From Leptolyngbya sp. BL0902 (GTDB lineage: Bacteria; Cyanobacteriota; Cyanobacteriia; Phormidesmidales; Phormidesmidaceae), in assembly GCF_016403105.1 (NCBI RefSeq), contig NZ_CP046155.1, forward strand, positions 1,178,001-1,242,000: a DNA stretch of 64,000 nt, given 5' to 3'. This document shows, in pieces, positions 1 through 9,531 of the stretch. Both the position numbers and the translations under genes were made by a program. The notes under the pieces were generated by a model, which had not been told where the DNA came from, searched no databases, and was given only the letters and a program-made list of their open reading frames with translations. Every line of letters starts with the position of its first letter. The stretch's first letter is position 1.

Positions 1-2
1 AA

Positions 3-2576
3 GTAGAGTATCTGCAATGCAAGGTCACGAATAAACGTAGTGAAGAATTAGAAATTCTATTTGGTGCGATCATCTCTGATGATCAAGTAATCGTGACGAT
101 GCAGGACTTGACGGAACTTAAAACCGTTGAGTCAGAACTAGATCAAGCTCGTGAAGCATTAGCTAAAACGGCTCTAGCCATTACTGAGGCGATCCCGGTA
201 GGGACGTACACCATGGTAAAGCAGCCCGATCAACCTTTAGCGTACTTTTCCTTTATGAGTGAGCGGTTCCTTCAACTCACGGGATTAGAGCGTCAAGAAG
301 CCGAGTCTGATCCGCTCAAGGGGTTTGCCTGCGTTCATCCAGAGGACTACGAGGCTTGGGTCGCCCTCAATGCAGAAGCATTTGCCCAAAAGAGACCTTT
401 CTATGGTGAAACCCGAGTAGTCTTGGATGATGAAATTCGCTGGATTACGGCTGAGTCTATCCCTCGCGATCTACCCGATGGCACAACTGTATGGGAGGGC
501 GTTTTAACAGATATTACTAAAACCAAACGCTATGAGGAAGAATTAAAGCAAGTTCACAACGAGCTTTCAAAGGCTAATCAACATTTAGAGGAGAAAGTCA
601 ACAAGCGTACGGCAGAGTTAGAGGCTAGTCGTTCTAAATTTCAGAGGCTTCTGGATGATATCGGAGATAAGTTTGTCGTGTTTAGTCACACAGACTCCAT
701 CATCACCTATGTGAGTAATGGTATTAGTCATATTTTTGGTATTAGTCCTGATGACATTATTGGAGAATCTTGGATAACTGCTATTCATTGGCATCCTGAA
801 AGTCTCAAAATAGCCGAAATTGAATTAGCTAGGATGATTGCTCGCCGTAGTGATCTTCAGTTAGAGCTCTCCTTTACTCGACCGGATGGAGTACCAAAAA
901 CAGTTAGCGTTTTACAACATGGAGTTTGGGATCAATCTGGTAATTTAGTTGCGGTTGATGGCTTAGTTGAAGATATCACTGAACGAAAGAAGGCACTATC
1001 GGCCTTAGAAGCTAGCGAAGCTAAATATCGCAGCTTTATCGAAACAGCCAATGATATTATCTATAGTATTAATCCAGAAGGATATTTTATCTATCTGTCT
1101 CCCAACGTGGAAGACATTCTTGGGTTTTACCCAGAGGAATTACAAGGACTTCCTTTTGTAGAAGTCTTACATCCCGATGATGCCGATCACTGTCAGCAGT
1201 TTTTCAATGCTGTCATTAGCGGTGAGAGGAAACGAGGCTTAGAATATCGTGTGAAGCATAAGGATGGCTCTTGGCGCTGGCATACTAGCAGTGCTTTCCC
1301 TCAGGTAAATGAGCAGGGGGAGGTCGTGGCCTTCATGGGTTTTGGTTACGATACAACAGAACGAAAAATTGCGGACTTAAAACAGCAGGAACTCAACCAA
1401 GCGCTCATTAAAGCTAATCGCCTCAAGGATGAGTTTTTGGCCATGATGAGTCATGAACTACGGACACCCCTCAACGCTATTTTAGGTATGGCAGAAAGTC
1501 TTCAAGAGAATGTTTTTGGCGACATCAACTCACGGCAAGAGCAGGCCATTAGAATTATCGAAAAAAGTGGCGATCATCTACTCTCACTGATTAACGATAT
1601 TCTTGATATGGCCAAGATTGAAGCGGGGAAAATCGAGCTAGACCTACAGCCTGTGGCGGTTCATGCTCTCTGCGACTCTAGCTTGGCCCTAGTAGATTCC
1701 CAGGCTCAGAAAAAACAAATTCAGCTTAAGGTTACTCTTCCTTTTCACCTGCCTAAAATTTACGTCGATGAAGGTCGAATCCGTCAGGTATTATTAAACC
1801 TTCTCAATAATGCCGTGAAGTTCACCCCTGACCATGGCCAAGTTATCCTAGAGGTGATTTATCCTGCTACCAGTGAGGATCAGGATTCTAGTCAACTTCG
1901 CCTTGCCGTGAAGGATACGGGCATTGGCATCTCTGCTGAAGATATGGCGCGACTCTTTCAGCCCTTTGTACAAATTGACAGTACCCTTAGTCGTCAACAT
2001 GAAGGTACAGGACTAGGCTTGGTGCTCGTGAAGAAAATTGTGGATCTCCACGGGGGCAAGGTGTCTGTGACTAGTGAAGTCGGAATCGGCAGTTGCTTTA
2101 TGGTTGATCTTCCCATTACATCTCCCTCCCAAGACCTTGTCCCTTTGCCTTCTGAGGTTCAGATGCAATCCAAGACTATGGTGGAGAATCGACCTTCCCG
2201 GAAATTACCCCGAATTTTGATTGCTGAAGATAACCCAACCAACGTTCTTACGATGAAGAATTACCTGGAGGCTAAGGGATATCGCCTATTAATTGCGAAC
2301 ACTGGAGAAGAAGCTATTCAATTGGTGAATACCGCAAACCCTGACGTAGTAATTATGGATATTCAGATGCCCAAGCTAAACGGCATTGACGCCATTACTA
2401 CCATCCGTGCTAACCCTGAGTTTCAGCACCTGCCGATTATCGCGTTAACGGCACTCGTGATGGAGGAAGATCGGGAAAAATGCCTTGCGGCGGGTGCTAA
2501 TGAATACCTGCGTAAGCCCGTTCGTCTGAGGGCATTATGGGAGGCGATTGAGCATCTCTATCAGCCAGAAACCTGA
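3..2576 (+). CDS. Hybrid sensor histidine kinase, multi-PAS (5' end outside window)
   Basis: The frame is open from the first bases of the window. Upstream of the internal GTG at 93 it reads as the end of a PAS/PAC domain, so the true start lies outside. From that GTG the order is three further PAS/PAC domains (about residues 30-145, 185-300 and 310-430) with a coiled coil near 145-180. A HisKA domain follows with phospho-acceptor His454 in SHELRTP, then an HATPase domain (N box LLNLLNNAVKF, G1 DTGIGIS, G2 GTGLGL). A C-terminal receiver domain has acceptor Asp756 in VIMDIQMP. All catalytic motifs are intact, so it should autophosphorylate and pass phosphate to its own receiver. The ligand is unknown. 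No response regulator is adjacent, and the protein looks soluble in the visible part. Confidence 0.95.
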   Translation, partial: VEYLQCKVTNKRSEELEILFGAIISDDQVIVTMQDLTELKTVESELDQAREALAKTALAITEAIPVGTYTMVKQPDQPLAYFSFMSERFLQLTGLERQEAESDPLKGFACVHPEDYEAWVALNAEAFAQKRPFYGETRVVLDDEIRWITAESIPRDLPDGTTVWEGVLTDITKTKRYEEELKQVHNELSKANQHLEEKVNKRTAELEASRSKFQRLLDDIGDKFVVFSHTDSIITYVSNGISHIFGISPDDIIGESWITAIHWHPESLKIAEIELARMIARRSDLQLELSFTRPDGVPKTVSVLQHGVWDQSGNLVAVDGLVEDITERKKALSALEASEAKYRSFIETANDIIYSINPEGYFIYLSPNVEDILGFYPEELQGLPFVEVLHPDDADHCQQFFNAVISGERKRGLEYRVKHKDGSWRWHTSSAFPQVNEQGEVVAFMGFGYDTTERKIADLKQQELNQALIKANRLKDEFLAMMSHELRTPLNAILGMAESLQENVFGDINSRQEQAIRIIEKSGDHLLSLINDILDMAKIEAGKIELDLQPVAVHALCDSSLALVDSQAQKKQIQLKVTLPFHLPKIYVDEGRIRQVLLNLLNNAVKFTPDHGQVILEVIYPATSEDQDSSQLRLAVKDTGIGISAEDMARLFQPFVQIDSTLSRQHEGTGLGLVLVKKIVDLHGGKVSVTSEVGIGSCFMVDLPITSPSQDLVPLPSEVQMQSKTMVENRPSRKLPRILIAEDNPTNVLTMKNYLEAKGYRLLIANTGEEAIQLVNTANPDVVIMDIQMPKLNGIDAITTIRANPEFQHLPIIALTALVMEEDREKCLAAGANEYLRKPVRLRALWEAIEHLYQPET

Positions 2577-2903
2577 TTGATGCAACGCTGAAAAGCCTTT
2601 ATTTCTTGTAGATTAGGTGGCACGATAGCCGAACCTAACTCGCCCGAAATTCTCGGTACCGTTGCCCCTATTGATCTTGAGAATTCCGAAAGCCTATTAT
2701 CACTTCACTCTGGCGAGAAGCAAGCTACACCCCTAGCCCTTCTCCCTCAGGGTGAGAGCTAGCGGCGCACCTGGAAGCGGATAGCTTTCCCCTTGCCTGT
2801 TTGGCGTAACCCAAACTCCGGTGAATTTAGAAGACCTCAACCCTCCGCCAGGCAGATAGACAAGAGGAAACCTCTCCCATCGGCAAGGCTGCAATGGCTG
2901 AGT
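2577..2903. other. Gene-free region between kinase and cbiX (converging genes)
   Basis: This 327-nt stretch lies between the kinase stop and the cbiX stop. Around 2725-2762 there is a C/T-rich then G/A-rich segment with a short inverted repeat that weakly resembles the MITE-like repeat at 38137 and 51182; it may be a decayed copy. I see no RNA gene or convincing reading frame here. The open frames on the plus strand are shadows of the His-rich part of cbiX. Confidence 0.4.
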
Positions 2904-3965
2904 CTAGGGAACTTGCCATGCCCGCTGGTGATAATCCTCTGGCTGAGGGAAGAGATCTACGGGTTCGCCATGGTGGTGATGGCCGTGATCGTGGCCATGG
3001 CCGTGGGCGTGACCATGATCGTGGCTATGGCTGTGATCATGACCGTGACCGTGATCGTGGCCGTGGCTGGCACCCGCCCCCACAGCGGCGAGGCGAAATT
3101 TGCACATTTCGCAGTTCATCTGCACTTGGCCGAGCTGGGTTTCAATTTCGCGCTCTCGCAAAATTTGCATCAGCCGGGGGTGGCTCCCCATTTCAGGCAG
3201 GTAGGTGACGGTGATATCGGGATGTTGGGCCTGTTCTTGCTGGGTGATATCGACGATCTTTTTCACCAGCACCCCGGTAAACAGGAAATAGGGCAATACA
3301 ATGATGCGCTTGGGCTGGTACAGACGGGCGCGGCGAAAGCCTTCCTCTAGGCGGGGGTGGGTGATGCCGATGAAGCAGATTTCGACGGTGTGGTAGCGGC
3401 TCCCTTCCCACAAAATTCGGGCCAGTTTATAGACATCGCCGTTGGCGTCGGGGTCGCTGGCTCCGCGTCCCACAAACAGCAGTACGGTGTCTTCGCGGGC
3501 AATGCCCTGGGGGTTAAAGGCGGGGGTATCCAGTTCCTCTAGGCGATCTTGCCAGAGGCGAATAATTTCGGGGGTGATGCCAAAGTGGCGACCATAGTGA
3601 AACGTGACCTGGGGATGGCGCAGGCGGGCACGGTCGAGCTCGTTGGTGACGTCAAACTTGTTGTGGCGGGCGGCAAACAGCAAAATGGGCAGCACCGAAA
3701 TATCGGTATAGCCCTGGGCTACGCATTGATCCACCCCGTCCTGGATGGTGGGTTCCGTCAGTTCCAGAAAGCAGGGGATCACGGGACGGGAGGTATCCAA
3801 CGCCTGGTAAGCGGCGGCGAACTCCAGCAGGCGATCCCTGCCATCGGTGTCGCGGCTACCGTGCCCCACCAACAACAGGGGACGCTTCATCGGCAGGGGC
3901 TCCCATGGGGCCAGGGCGGGCGGGGTAAAGTCCTCTGGGGCGGTAATGATGGGAGCGATGGCCAT
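2904..3965 (-). CDS. cbiX: Long CbiX/SirB sirohydrochlorin chelatase with His-rich tail
   Basis: The predicted role is metal (Co2+ or Fe2+) insertion into sirohydrochlorin, for cobalamin or siroheme synthesis. The 353-aa protein has two tandem CbiX-type domains: the first opens [15 protein letters not shown] near residue 31 with the active-site His of the GHGS motif, and the second opens [10 protein letters not shown] near residue 170. A Met-x-Cys-x-x-Cys motif (MNCEMC) follows, then a tail almost wholly of His, Gly and Asp. The MXCXXC plus His-rich tail combination is known from the long CbiX of Bacillus megaterium, where it relates to an Fe-S centre and metal storage. A later start at the Met before [10 protein letters not shown] (residue 27) is possible. 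Gene neighbours give no pathway context. Cobalt versus iron specificity cannot be read from the sequence. Confidence 0.88.
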   Translation of the reverse strand: MAIAPIITAPEDFTPPALAPWEPLPMKRPLLLVGHGSRDTDGRDRLLEFAAAYQALDTSRPVIPCFLELTEPTIQDGVDQCVAQGYTDISVLPILLFAARHNKFDVTNELDRARLRHPQVTFHYGRHFGITPEIIRLWQDRLEELDTPAFNPQGIAREDTVLLFVGRGASDPDANGDVYKLARILWEGSRYHTVEICFIGITHPRLEEGFRRARLYQPKRIIVLPYFLFTGVLVKKIVDITQQEQAQHPDITVTYLPEMGSHPRLMQILREREIETQLGQVQMNCEMCKFRLAAVGAGASHGHDHGHGHDHSHSHDHGHAHGHGHDHGHHHHGEPVDLFPQPEDYHQRAWQVP

Positions 3966-4133
3966 AGCTGCGGTGTCTGCCTCGATAAAACTCTAGCGAG
4001 ATAAAAATCCCGTTGTTCGGTTATCTTAGCCCACTCCACCCCCCAGAACCATCCTGGGGGTAGGGATTGACTTACAAACAAATGCTCTGACTGCCCCATA
4101 CGCCAAAGACTTTCGACCAATCGCCATAGATCC

Positions 4134-4472
4134 TCAAAATTGCAGGTTGATTTTTTCTTGCCAGGTCGCCCTAATCTGGGCTGCATCATCTGTTGTGATC
4201 TTCCCCATCTGGACGATCAGTAGTCGTTGTTCTAGACAATCCAGTCGAGAAAGGCGAACGGTAGAAGGAACCCGTAAACCGCCCTCCTCCCAGGCTTGTA
4301 AGGCCACATCGGTTGGGGTGCGCGGTGGGGCCGAGGTCACAGCCGCAACGACAGCATCAAAGCCATCGAGCCACAGCACCAAAACAGGCCGTTTCTTGGA
4401 GGCTTTGCCATTGGTAAAGGGAATATCAGCAAGCCAAAATTCACCCGCCGAGATGGTCATAAAGTCCCTCAT
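4134..4472 (-). CDS. MazF/PemK-like type II toxin (endoribonuclease family)
   Basis: The 112-aa product matches the MazF/PemK fold pattern: an N-terminal GEFWLADIPFTNG followed by KRPVLVLW, where MazF proteins have G-x-x-W/Y-x-v-d-f and the K-x-R-P strand. A Ser/Thr-containing strand (TVRLSRLDCL) follows, then a C-terminal helix. Known family members cleave mRNA in a sequence-specific way. The gene begins inside the end of the upstream small ORF (4441-4668), with about 32 nt overlap, which is the usual antitoxin-toxin arrangement. A second Met at 4460 is an equally plausible start and still overlaps. The cleavage specificity is unknown. Confidence 0.75.
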   Translation of the reverse strand: MRDFMTISAGEFWLADIPFTNGKASKKRPVLVLWLDGFDAVVAAVTSAPPRTPTDVALQAWEEGGLRVPSTVRLSRLDCLEQRLLIVQMGKITTDDAAQIRATWQEKINLQF

Positions 4473-4668
4473 CTTCAGCGGTGTAACTGTTTAGGAAAGC
4501 GCTATGGTCTCGTGGAGCCGTGGCGTCAGGTTCCGGGTTTAACACAGGCTCGATGGTGATTTTCCAGCGTCCAGCCCCCAGGGATGGCTTCCAGTCATCG
4601 GGAAACACGAAGGCTTCACCGGGCTGTAGCTCGATTTCGTAGGTGAGGTTGAGGAGTTGGCTTTTCAT
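4441..4668 (-). CDS. Putative antitoxin partner of MazF-like toxin
   Basis: This is a 75-aa, acidic protein with a predicted beta-rich middle (EIELQPGEAFVFPDDWKP and a WKITIEP strand) and an acidic tail ending in an Asp/Glu-rich segment. I do not recognise a DNA-binding fold with certainty. The call rests on position: it is directly upstream of, and overlaps, the MazF-like gene in the same orientation, and its size and acidity suit a labile antitoxin. The acidic tail could be the part that wraps the toxin. No operator was identified. It could instead be an unrelated small cyanobacterial protein. Confidence 0.55.
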   Translation of the reverse strand: MKSQLLNLTYEIELQPGEAFVFPDDWKPSLGAGRWKITIEPVLNPEPDATAPRDHSAFLNSYTAEDEGLYDHLGG

Positions 4669-4743
4669 AGCGCAAAGAGCAGGGTGAGGCCGTGGCTTTT
4701 CCTTAAGGATAGGCGAAACCCTTGAACCGCTGGTCGGGGATGG

Positions 4744-5538
4744 CTAAGCCATGCCGGGGAAATGGTCAATTTGGGCGTAGCCGCTGAAGACTAGCTGATT
4801 GCCCTTGGTTTCCAGACGGTTGACCCGCAGCAGGACGCCATCGAGGTTAAAGCGCTCCAGATCCACCATGCGGTTGAGGACGGTGGCAAAGCCCTGAGTC
4901 AAAACGGCGGAGAGAGACTTGATCGTGTCGGGGATGCCGTCAGCCAAAAATTCGGCATTGGCGAAGATAATTCGTCGCCGCTTTTCCACGGTGATGGTGG
5001 CCGTGAGCTGGATGGGCACGTCTTTTTTATTGGGCAGGTCGGTTTTGGCGGCAATCGTCACCTGCTGATCGGGCTGGAGGGTGATGTGAATATCGCGGAA
5101 GGTGAGGGGTTCGCCGCCGGAGAGGTTGGTGAGCGCTTCGTCGTTCACCCCTTCCAGGTGTTGGCGCACCAGTTCGGCCCCAAAGGCGCGGTTAATGGCG
5201 TCTTCGGTGAGCACCACCTGGGCGATGGCCTGGGTGGGCTGGCGCAGGCGAATTTTGCCGCCGATGGCCGCCCCCACGTCAATGGCGACGGCATCGGTTT
5301 CAAACATCATTTCTTCGGTTTCAAACTCGTTGCGGATCACCAGTCCGCGTCCTTCCATGCGGAAGCTGTCTACGGTGCCCTGCAAGAGCTTGCTGGGGGG
5401 CGAACAACGCACCGCCACGTCGATGGAATCGCTACGGCTGAACATATGCCGAAGGGACTGCGTGACCACGGAATTGATCATCCGTTCGCCGAAATCATTC
5501 GCTGCGTTTGGCTGGAACCCGGTAAAGCCGCCGAACAT
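4744..5538 (-). CDS. DUF2993 (LmeA-like) domain protein
   Basis: I start this at the Met of MFGGFTGFQPN. The longer open frame to 5631 adds 31 residues with no family character, and cyanobacterial DUF2993 proteins characteristically begin at this point. The product is about 264 aa. It contains the typical block FGERMINSVVTQSLRHMFSRSDSIDV, then repeated beta strands and a C-terminal LVFSGYAQID segment. DUF2993 proteins belong to the LmeA family, mycobacterial members of which bind phospholipid. In cyanobacteria the function is unproved. There is no clear signal peptide. The gene stands alone, divergent from metG. Confidence 0.8.
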   Translation of the reverse strand: MFGGFTGFQPNAANDFGERMINSVVTQSLRHMFSRSDSIDVAVRCSPPSKLLQGTVDSFRMEGRGLVIRNEFETEEMMFETDAVAIDVGAAIGGKIRLRQPTQAIAQVVLTEDAINRAFGAELVRQHLEGVNDEALTNLSGGEPLTFRDIHITLQPDQQVTIAAKTDLPNKKDVPIQLTATITVEKRRRIIFANAEFLADGIPDTIKSLSAVLTQGFATVLNRMVDLERFNLDGVLLRVNRLETKGNQLVFSGYAQIDHFPGMA

Positions 5539-5934
5539 AGAGGTTAATACCAACCCAACATCTCTACTTGTTGTAACAAAGTATGAAGCATTTCGACACC
5601 TCCATTCTAGCGGGGGATGGCCGAAACCCACGGATTATCCCCCTGAAAGCCATGGAAGTCTTCTATGGCCTGCATAGTTTAGGCACCCACAGCGCGGCCC
5701 AAAACGCAATGGTTAAATCTTCTGGGCGCTGGGGCAAAAGCGACCCAAACAGGGGCTACACTGTGGCCGACCTATCTAACCTTTCCTCCCTAAGATGTCT
5801 GATTAGTCAAGGAGTTCGGGTTCCTTGTATGATGGCCTTTTGGCGGTTTGAGTGCTTTTGCCTAGGGCAGGAGGATAATTACCGCCGAACCAGGGTTTTC
5901 AATTGCCCGAAGGCTAACCTTTACACACCGTTCT
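5539..5934. other. Divergent intergenic region DUF2993 / metG
   Basis: This is a 396-nt region between two divergently transcribed genes. It must hold both promoters, but I cannot place -35/-10 boxes with confidence. No tRNA-like cloverleaf or T-box leader is visible ahead of metG. The open frame that crosses it on the plus strand runs into metG out of frame and looks spurious. Confidence 0.4.
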
Positions 5935-7527
5935 ATGACCTTCACCGCTGCCCCCTTCGCCATCACCACCCCGCTCTACTACGTCAACGATTTGCCCCAC
6001 ATTGGCAGCGCCTACACCACCATCGCGGCGGACGTGGTCGCTCGGTTCCATCGCCTGACGGGGCGACCCGTGCTGATGATTACGGGCACCGATGAGCACG
6101 GCCAAAAAATCCTCCGCACCGCCGAAGAACGGGGTGTGTCGCCCCAGGATCACTGCGATCAAGTGGTCGCTGGGTTTGAAAGCCTGTGGCAGAAGTTAAA
6201 TATCCAGTGGGATCGATTTATTCGCACCACGTCGCCCCGCCACGAGGTGATTGTGCGGGAGTTTTTTCAGCGGGTGTGGGACAAGGGAGACATTTACCAA
6301 GGCCAACAACAGGGCTGGTACTGCGTGTCCTGCGAAGAATTTAAAGAAGAGCGGGATTTGTTGGACGACCACCGCTGCCCCCTGCACCCCAATAAAACCG
6401 TGGAATGGCGGGACGAGCAAAACTATTTCTTTCGCCTCTCCAACTACCAGGAAAAACTGGAGCAACTCTACGCCGAACGGCCCGATTTCATCCAACCCGA
6501 AACCCGCCGCAATGAGGTCTTGAGCTTCGTCAAACGCGGCTTGCAAGACTTTTCCATTTCCCGCGTCAATTTGGATTGGGGCTTTCCCGTCCCCACCGAT
6601 CCCGACCACACCCTCTACGTCTGGTTTGATGCCCTGTTAGGCTACGTCACGGCCCTCCAGGATGCCGATGAAGCCCCCAATTTAGAAGCCGCTGTCGCCC
6701 ACTGGTGGCCGATCAACATTCACCTAATTGGCAAGGATATTCTGCGGTTCCATGCCGTGTATTGGCCCGCCATGCTGATGTCAGCGGAATTGCCCGTGCC
6801 GGGACGAGTCTTTGGCCATGGCTTTTTGACCAAAGACGGCCTAAAAATGGGAAAAAGCCTTGGCAATACCCTCGATCCCGTGGAGTTGGTCGATAAATAT
6901 GGCTCTGACGCCGTTCGCTATTATTTCCTTCGCGAGATTGAATTCGGCAAGGATGGAGACTTTAATGAAACCCGATTTATCAACGTTCTCAATGCTGATT
7001 TGGCCAATGATTTAGGAAATCTGCTAAATCGCACCATTAAGATGGCGGCGCGTTATTGTGGAGGAAAGGTACCCCATGGGGAACCTATGTCTTTAACGGA
7101 TGATCATCGGTTGAAGGGCATGGGAACAGGCTTGGGAGAAACCGTTGCCGAGGCCTATCAACAGTTGAAATTTAGTCAGGCTTGCAGCGCTATTTTGGCA
7201 CTGGTGCAGGCGAGCAACAAGTTTCTAGACGAAGAAGCCCCCTGGAGCCTCTTTAAGCAGGGCAAACAGGCGGAGACGGAATCGGTACTCTACGCCGTGT
7301 TGGAATCGGTACGTTTAGCGGCCTACCTGCTTTCCCCCGTAGTGCCGGGGTTGAGTAATGAGATCTATCGGCAATTGGGCTACTCGGTGGACTTTAACCA
7401 GCGATCCATCGGGGATCAATTGGTCTACGGAGAACACGCCGCCTGGGGTACCTTGCCACCGGGTCAGCCCCTAGGAGAAGCCAAGCCCATTTTTCAGCGC
7501 ATTGAGATGCCTGAAGCGACAGCTTAG
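5935..7527 (+). CDS. metG: Methionine--tRNA ligase
   Basis: The enzyme charges tRNA-Met with methionine in the cytoplasm. The 530-aa protein begins with the class I signature (TTPLYYVNDLPHIGSAY, HIGH-type motif about residue 22). A zinc-knuckle insertion with CVSCEEF and a second half HRCPLH lies near residues 130-155, and the KMSKS loop is KMGKS at residues 304-308. An anticodon-binding helical region follows. There is no C-terminal tRNA-binding EMAP/Trbp111 extension, so this is the short, probably monomeric form. The ATG at 5935 sits just before the conserved N-terminus. It appears to be a single-gene unit. Confidence 0.97.
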   Translation: MTFTAAPFAITTPLYYVNDLPHIGSAYTTIAADVVARFHRLTGRPVLMITGTDEHGQKILRTAEERGVSPQDHCDQVVAGFESLWQKLNIQWDRFIRTTSPRHEVIVREFFQRVWDKGDIYQGQQQGWYCVSCEEFKEERDLLDDHRCPLHPNKTVEWRDEQNYFFRLSNYQEKLEQLYAERPDFIQPETRRNEVLSFVKRGLQDFSISRVNLDWGFPVPTDPDHTLYVWFDALLGYVTALQDADEAPNLEAAVAHWWPINIHLIGKDILRFHAVYWPAMLMSAELPVPGRVFGHGFLTKDGLKMGKSLGNTLDPVELVDKYGSDAVRYYFLREIEFGKDGDFNETRFINVLNADLANDLGNLLNRTIKMAARYCGGKVPHGEPMSLTDDHRLKGMGTGLGETVAEAYQQLKFSQACSAILALVQASNKFLDEEAPWSLFKQGKQAETESVLYAVLESVRLAAYLLSPVVPGLSNEIYRQLGYSVDFNQRSIGDQLVYGEHAAWGTLPPGQPLGEAKPIFQRIEMPEATA

Positions 7528-7677
7528 GGCATGGCAACGACGCTGAATAGGATGGTCAAAATCGCCCCCAAACCTTCCCTGAATGCCCCCTTACAAGTCC
7601 CCTTAGGTACATTCCCTTAGCCCCCATAAAAGCCCCTTTAACACACCCTCGATTTAATACAACTGGATAACACGCCC

Positions 7678-8319
7678 ATGCTAGATTCCCATTCTTTAAT
7701 TAGCGAAGACGCCATTTTTACCCCTGAGCAGGTGCTTGGCAACCGAGGTCGGGTAGCGATTTTCATTGATGGATCCAACCTGTTCTATGCTGCTCTGCAA
7801 CTGGGTATTGAAATCGACTACACCAAGTTACTCTGTAAGCTCACCGCTGGATCCCGCCTGTTTCGGTCGTTTTTCTACACAGGCGTAGACCGCAGTAACG
7901 AGAAGCAGCAGGGCTTCTTGCTATGGATGCGCCGCAACGGCTATCGGGTGATTGCTAAGGATTTGGTGCAGTTGCCCGATGGCTCGAAAAAGGCCAATTT
8001 GGATGTGGAAATTGCCGTCGATTTGGTCGCCCTCGTAGACTATTACGACACCGCTGTTTTGGTGAGCGGCGATGGCGATTTGGCCTACGCCGCCGATGCC
8101 GCCAGCTATCGGGGTGCCCGCATTGAGGTCGTTAGTTTGCGATCCATGACCAGCGACAGCTTGATCAACGTGGCCGACCGCTACATTGACCTGGAACTGG
8201 TCAAAGACGACATTCGCAAAAATCCCCGTGCCCCCCAGCACAACTACACCTATCGCCCCCTCACCCCCGGCGTGGGTGGCACCGATGACCTGCCGCCAGA
8301 GTCTGCGACAAGGGGCTAG
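7678..8319 (+). CDS. LabA-like NYN domain protein
   Basis: The 213-aa protein has a complete NYN (PIN-like) nuclease fold. It shows IDGSNLFYA near residue 31, an acidic strand in DVEIAVDLVALVDYYD near 105, and VSGDGDLAYAADAA near 125; these carry the conserved Asp residues. The family includes LabA of Synechococcus elongatus, which acts in circadian output, and many uncharacterised LabA/DUF88 paralogues. Which paralogue this is cannot be settled here. The C-terminal 40 residues are polar and Pro-rich and probably disordered. The gene lies 48 nt upstream of lptC in the same direction, so cotranscription is possible. Confidence 0.85.
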   Translation: MLDSHSLISEDAIFTPEQVLGNRGRVAIFIDGSNLFYAALQLGIEIDYTKLLCKLTAGSRLFRSFFYTGVDRSNEKQQGFLLWMRRNGYRVIAKDLVQLPDGSKKANLDVEIAVDLVALVDYYDTAVLVSGDGDLAYAADAASYRGARIEVVSLRSMTSDSLINVADRYIDLELVKDDIRKNPRAPQHNYTYRPLTPGVGGTDDLPPESATRG

Positions 8320-8367
8320 GATAGGTAGCGGTAACATGAGTGCGGGGATAGCCCTAGGGAAATCACG

Positions 8368-9531
8368 ATGGTAAAGGCACGGCAGGTTGCCGTTGGAGGG
8401 ATGGTCGTGGCTATACTCGGCCTGGGCGCATACTGGCTGGGCATCGGGCCGCTGGCTCCGCCGCCCCCGCTGCCCCCGCCGGAGGAGGAGGTGGAAACCG
8501 GGCTGACCCTACGCAATGTGACCCTAGAACAACCCGACGAAAACGGAGTCTTGCTGTGGCGGGTGAAGGCCGAAGAAGCGACCTACAGCCCGGATCGCTC
8601 TGTGGCGACGTTTACCCGCCCCGATGGCGAACTATTCCAAGACGGCGAGGTGATCTATAACGTCACTGCCGACAGCGGGGAAATGCGCGACAACGGCAAC
8701 ACCATCGTGCTGCGCGGCAATATTGTGGCTAGGGGTGTTCAAAATGGGGCTATCCTGCGCGGGCAGGAGATGGAGTGGCGACCCCAAGAGGACATCCTCG
8801 TGCTGCGCCAGGATGTCACCGGAAGTCACCCCCAACTGCGGGCCACGGCGGACGAATTTCGGGTGTTTAACCGCGAAAATCGGATGGAATTGCAGGGCGA
8901 CGTGGTGGCCAATACCGTGGTAGAAGACCCCAGCACCGAACCCTGGCTGAAACTCCAGGCCCAAGAACTGGCTTGGGACTGGGATCAAGAACAAATCGAT
9001 AGCCCCGAAGCCCTACGAGTTGAGCAGTTCAAGGACACGACGATTACCGAAGTGGTGCAAGGCCAGCGTGGGCAGGTGGACTTGGCCGATCAGGTGGCGA
9101 CGCTCCAGGGAGCTGTGACTATGCAGTTCCTCACCCTACCCTTGTCCGTCCGCAGCGAGGCGCTGGAGTGGCGGGTGAAGGAGGAGCAAATTAACCTCAA
9201 CCAACCGCTGACCGTAGTGCGCCCCACGGAAAATTTGGTAGTGACGGCCCGCCAAGGCACCATGAACCTGGCTGATGAGGTGATTACCGTTAGCCAAGAG
9301 GTGGTGGCCGTACGCCAAGATCCCCAATCCCGCCTCACCACCGACCGCCTCACCTGGACAATTCCTAGCCAAACCCTGTTGGCTGAGGGCCAGGTTAACT
9401 ATCAGCAGACTAACCCCGCCCTAAACCTCAACGGCAGTCGGGGCATTGGTCGCTTGCAAGAGGGCATCTTTACGGTGGATGGCGGCGCTAACAATGATGG
9501 CCAAGTCGTCACCGAGATTGTGCCGAATTGA
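8368..9531 (+). CDS. lptC: LPS export protein LptC
   Basis: LptC relays lipopolysaccharide from the LptBFG inner-membrane pump to the periplasmic bridge. The 387-aa product has one N-terminal membrane anchor (about residues 7-27) followed by a Pro-rich linker. Repeated beta-jellyroll strands follow, with alternating patterns such as GNTIVLRGNIVARG and NRMELQGDVVANTV that are typical of LptC/LptA/OstA domains. It is longer than the roughly 190 aa of E. coli LptC; cyanobacterial homologues are commonly long with an added OstA-like half. The stop codon lies inside the first unit of a 16-bp tandem repeat. Confidence 0.85.
   Translation: MVKARQVAVGGMVVAILGLGAYWLGIGPLAPPPPLPPPEEEVETGLTLRNVTLEQPDENGVLLWRVKAEEATYSPDRSVATFTRPDGELFQDGEVIYNVTADSGEMRDNGNTIVLRGNIVARGVQNGAILRGQEMEWRPQEDILVLRQDVTGSHPQLRATADEFRVFNRENRMELQGDVVANTVVEDPSTEPWLKLQAQELAWDWDQEQIDSPEALRVEQFKDTTITEVVQGQRGQVDLADQVATLQGAVTMQFLTLPLSVRSEALEWRVKEEQINLNQPLTVVRPTENLVVTARQGTMNLADEVITVSQEVVAVRQDPQSRLTTDRLTWTIPSQTLLAEGQVNYQQTNPALNLNGSRGIGRLQEGIFTVDGGANNDGQVVTEIVPN

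Noticed and set aside
2725-2765. Third copy of the MITE-like repeat
   Set aside because: Only a short C/T-rich and G/A-rich similarity; terminal repeats are missing, so I do not call it.
2793-3350. 185-aa plus-strand frame with Val/Met/Ala repeats
   Set aside because: It is antisense to the His-rich tail of cbiX; the repeats come from the His/Asp/Gly codons.
4040-4060. Hairpin CCCCCAG/CTGGGGG as terminator
   Set aside because: It lies ahead of the leftward cbiX gene and has no T-tract on either strand; position does not suit a terminator.
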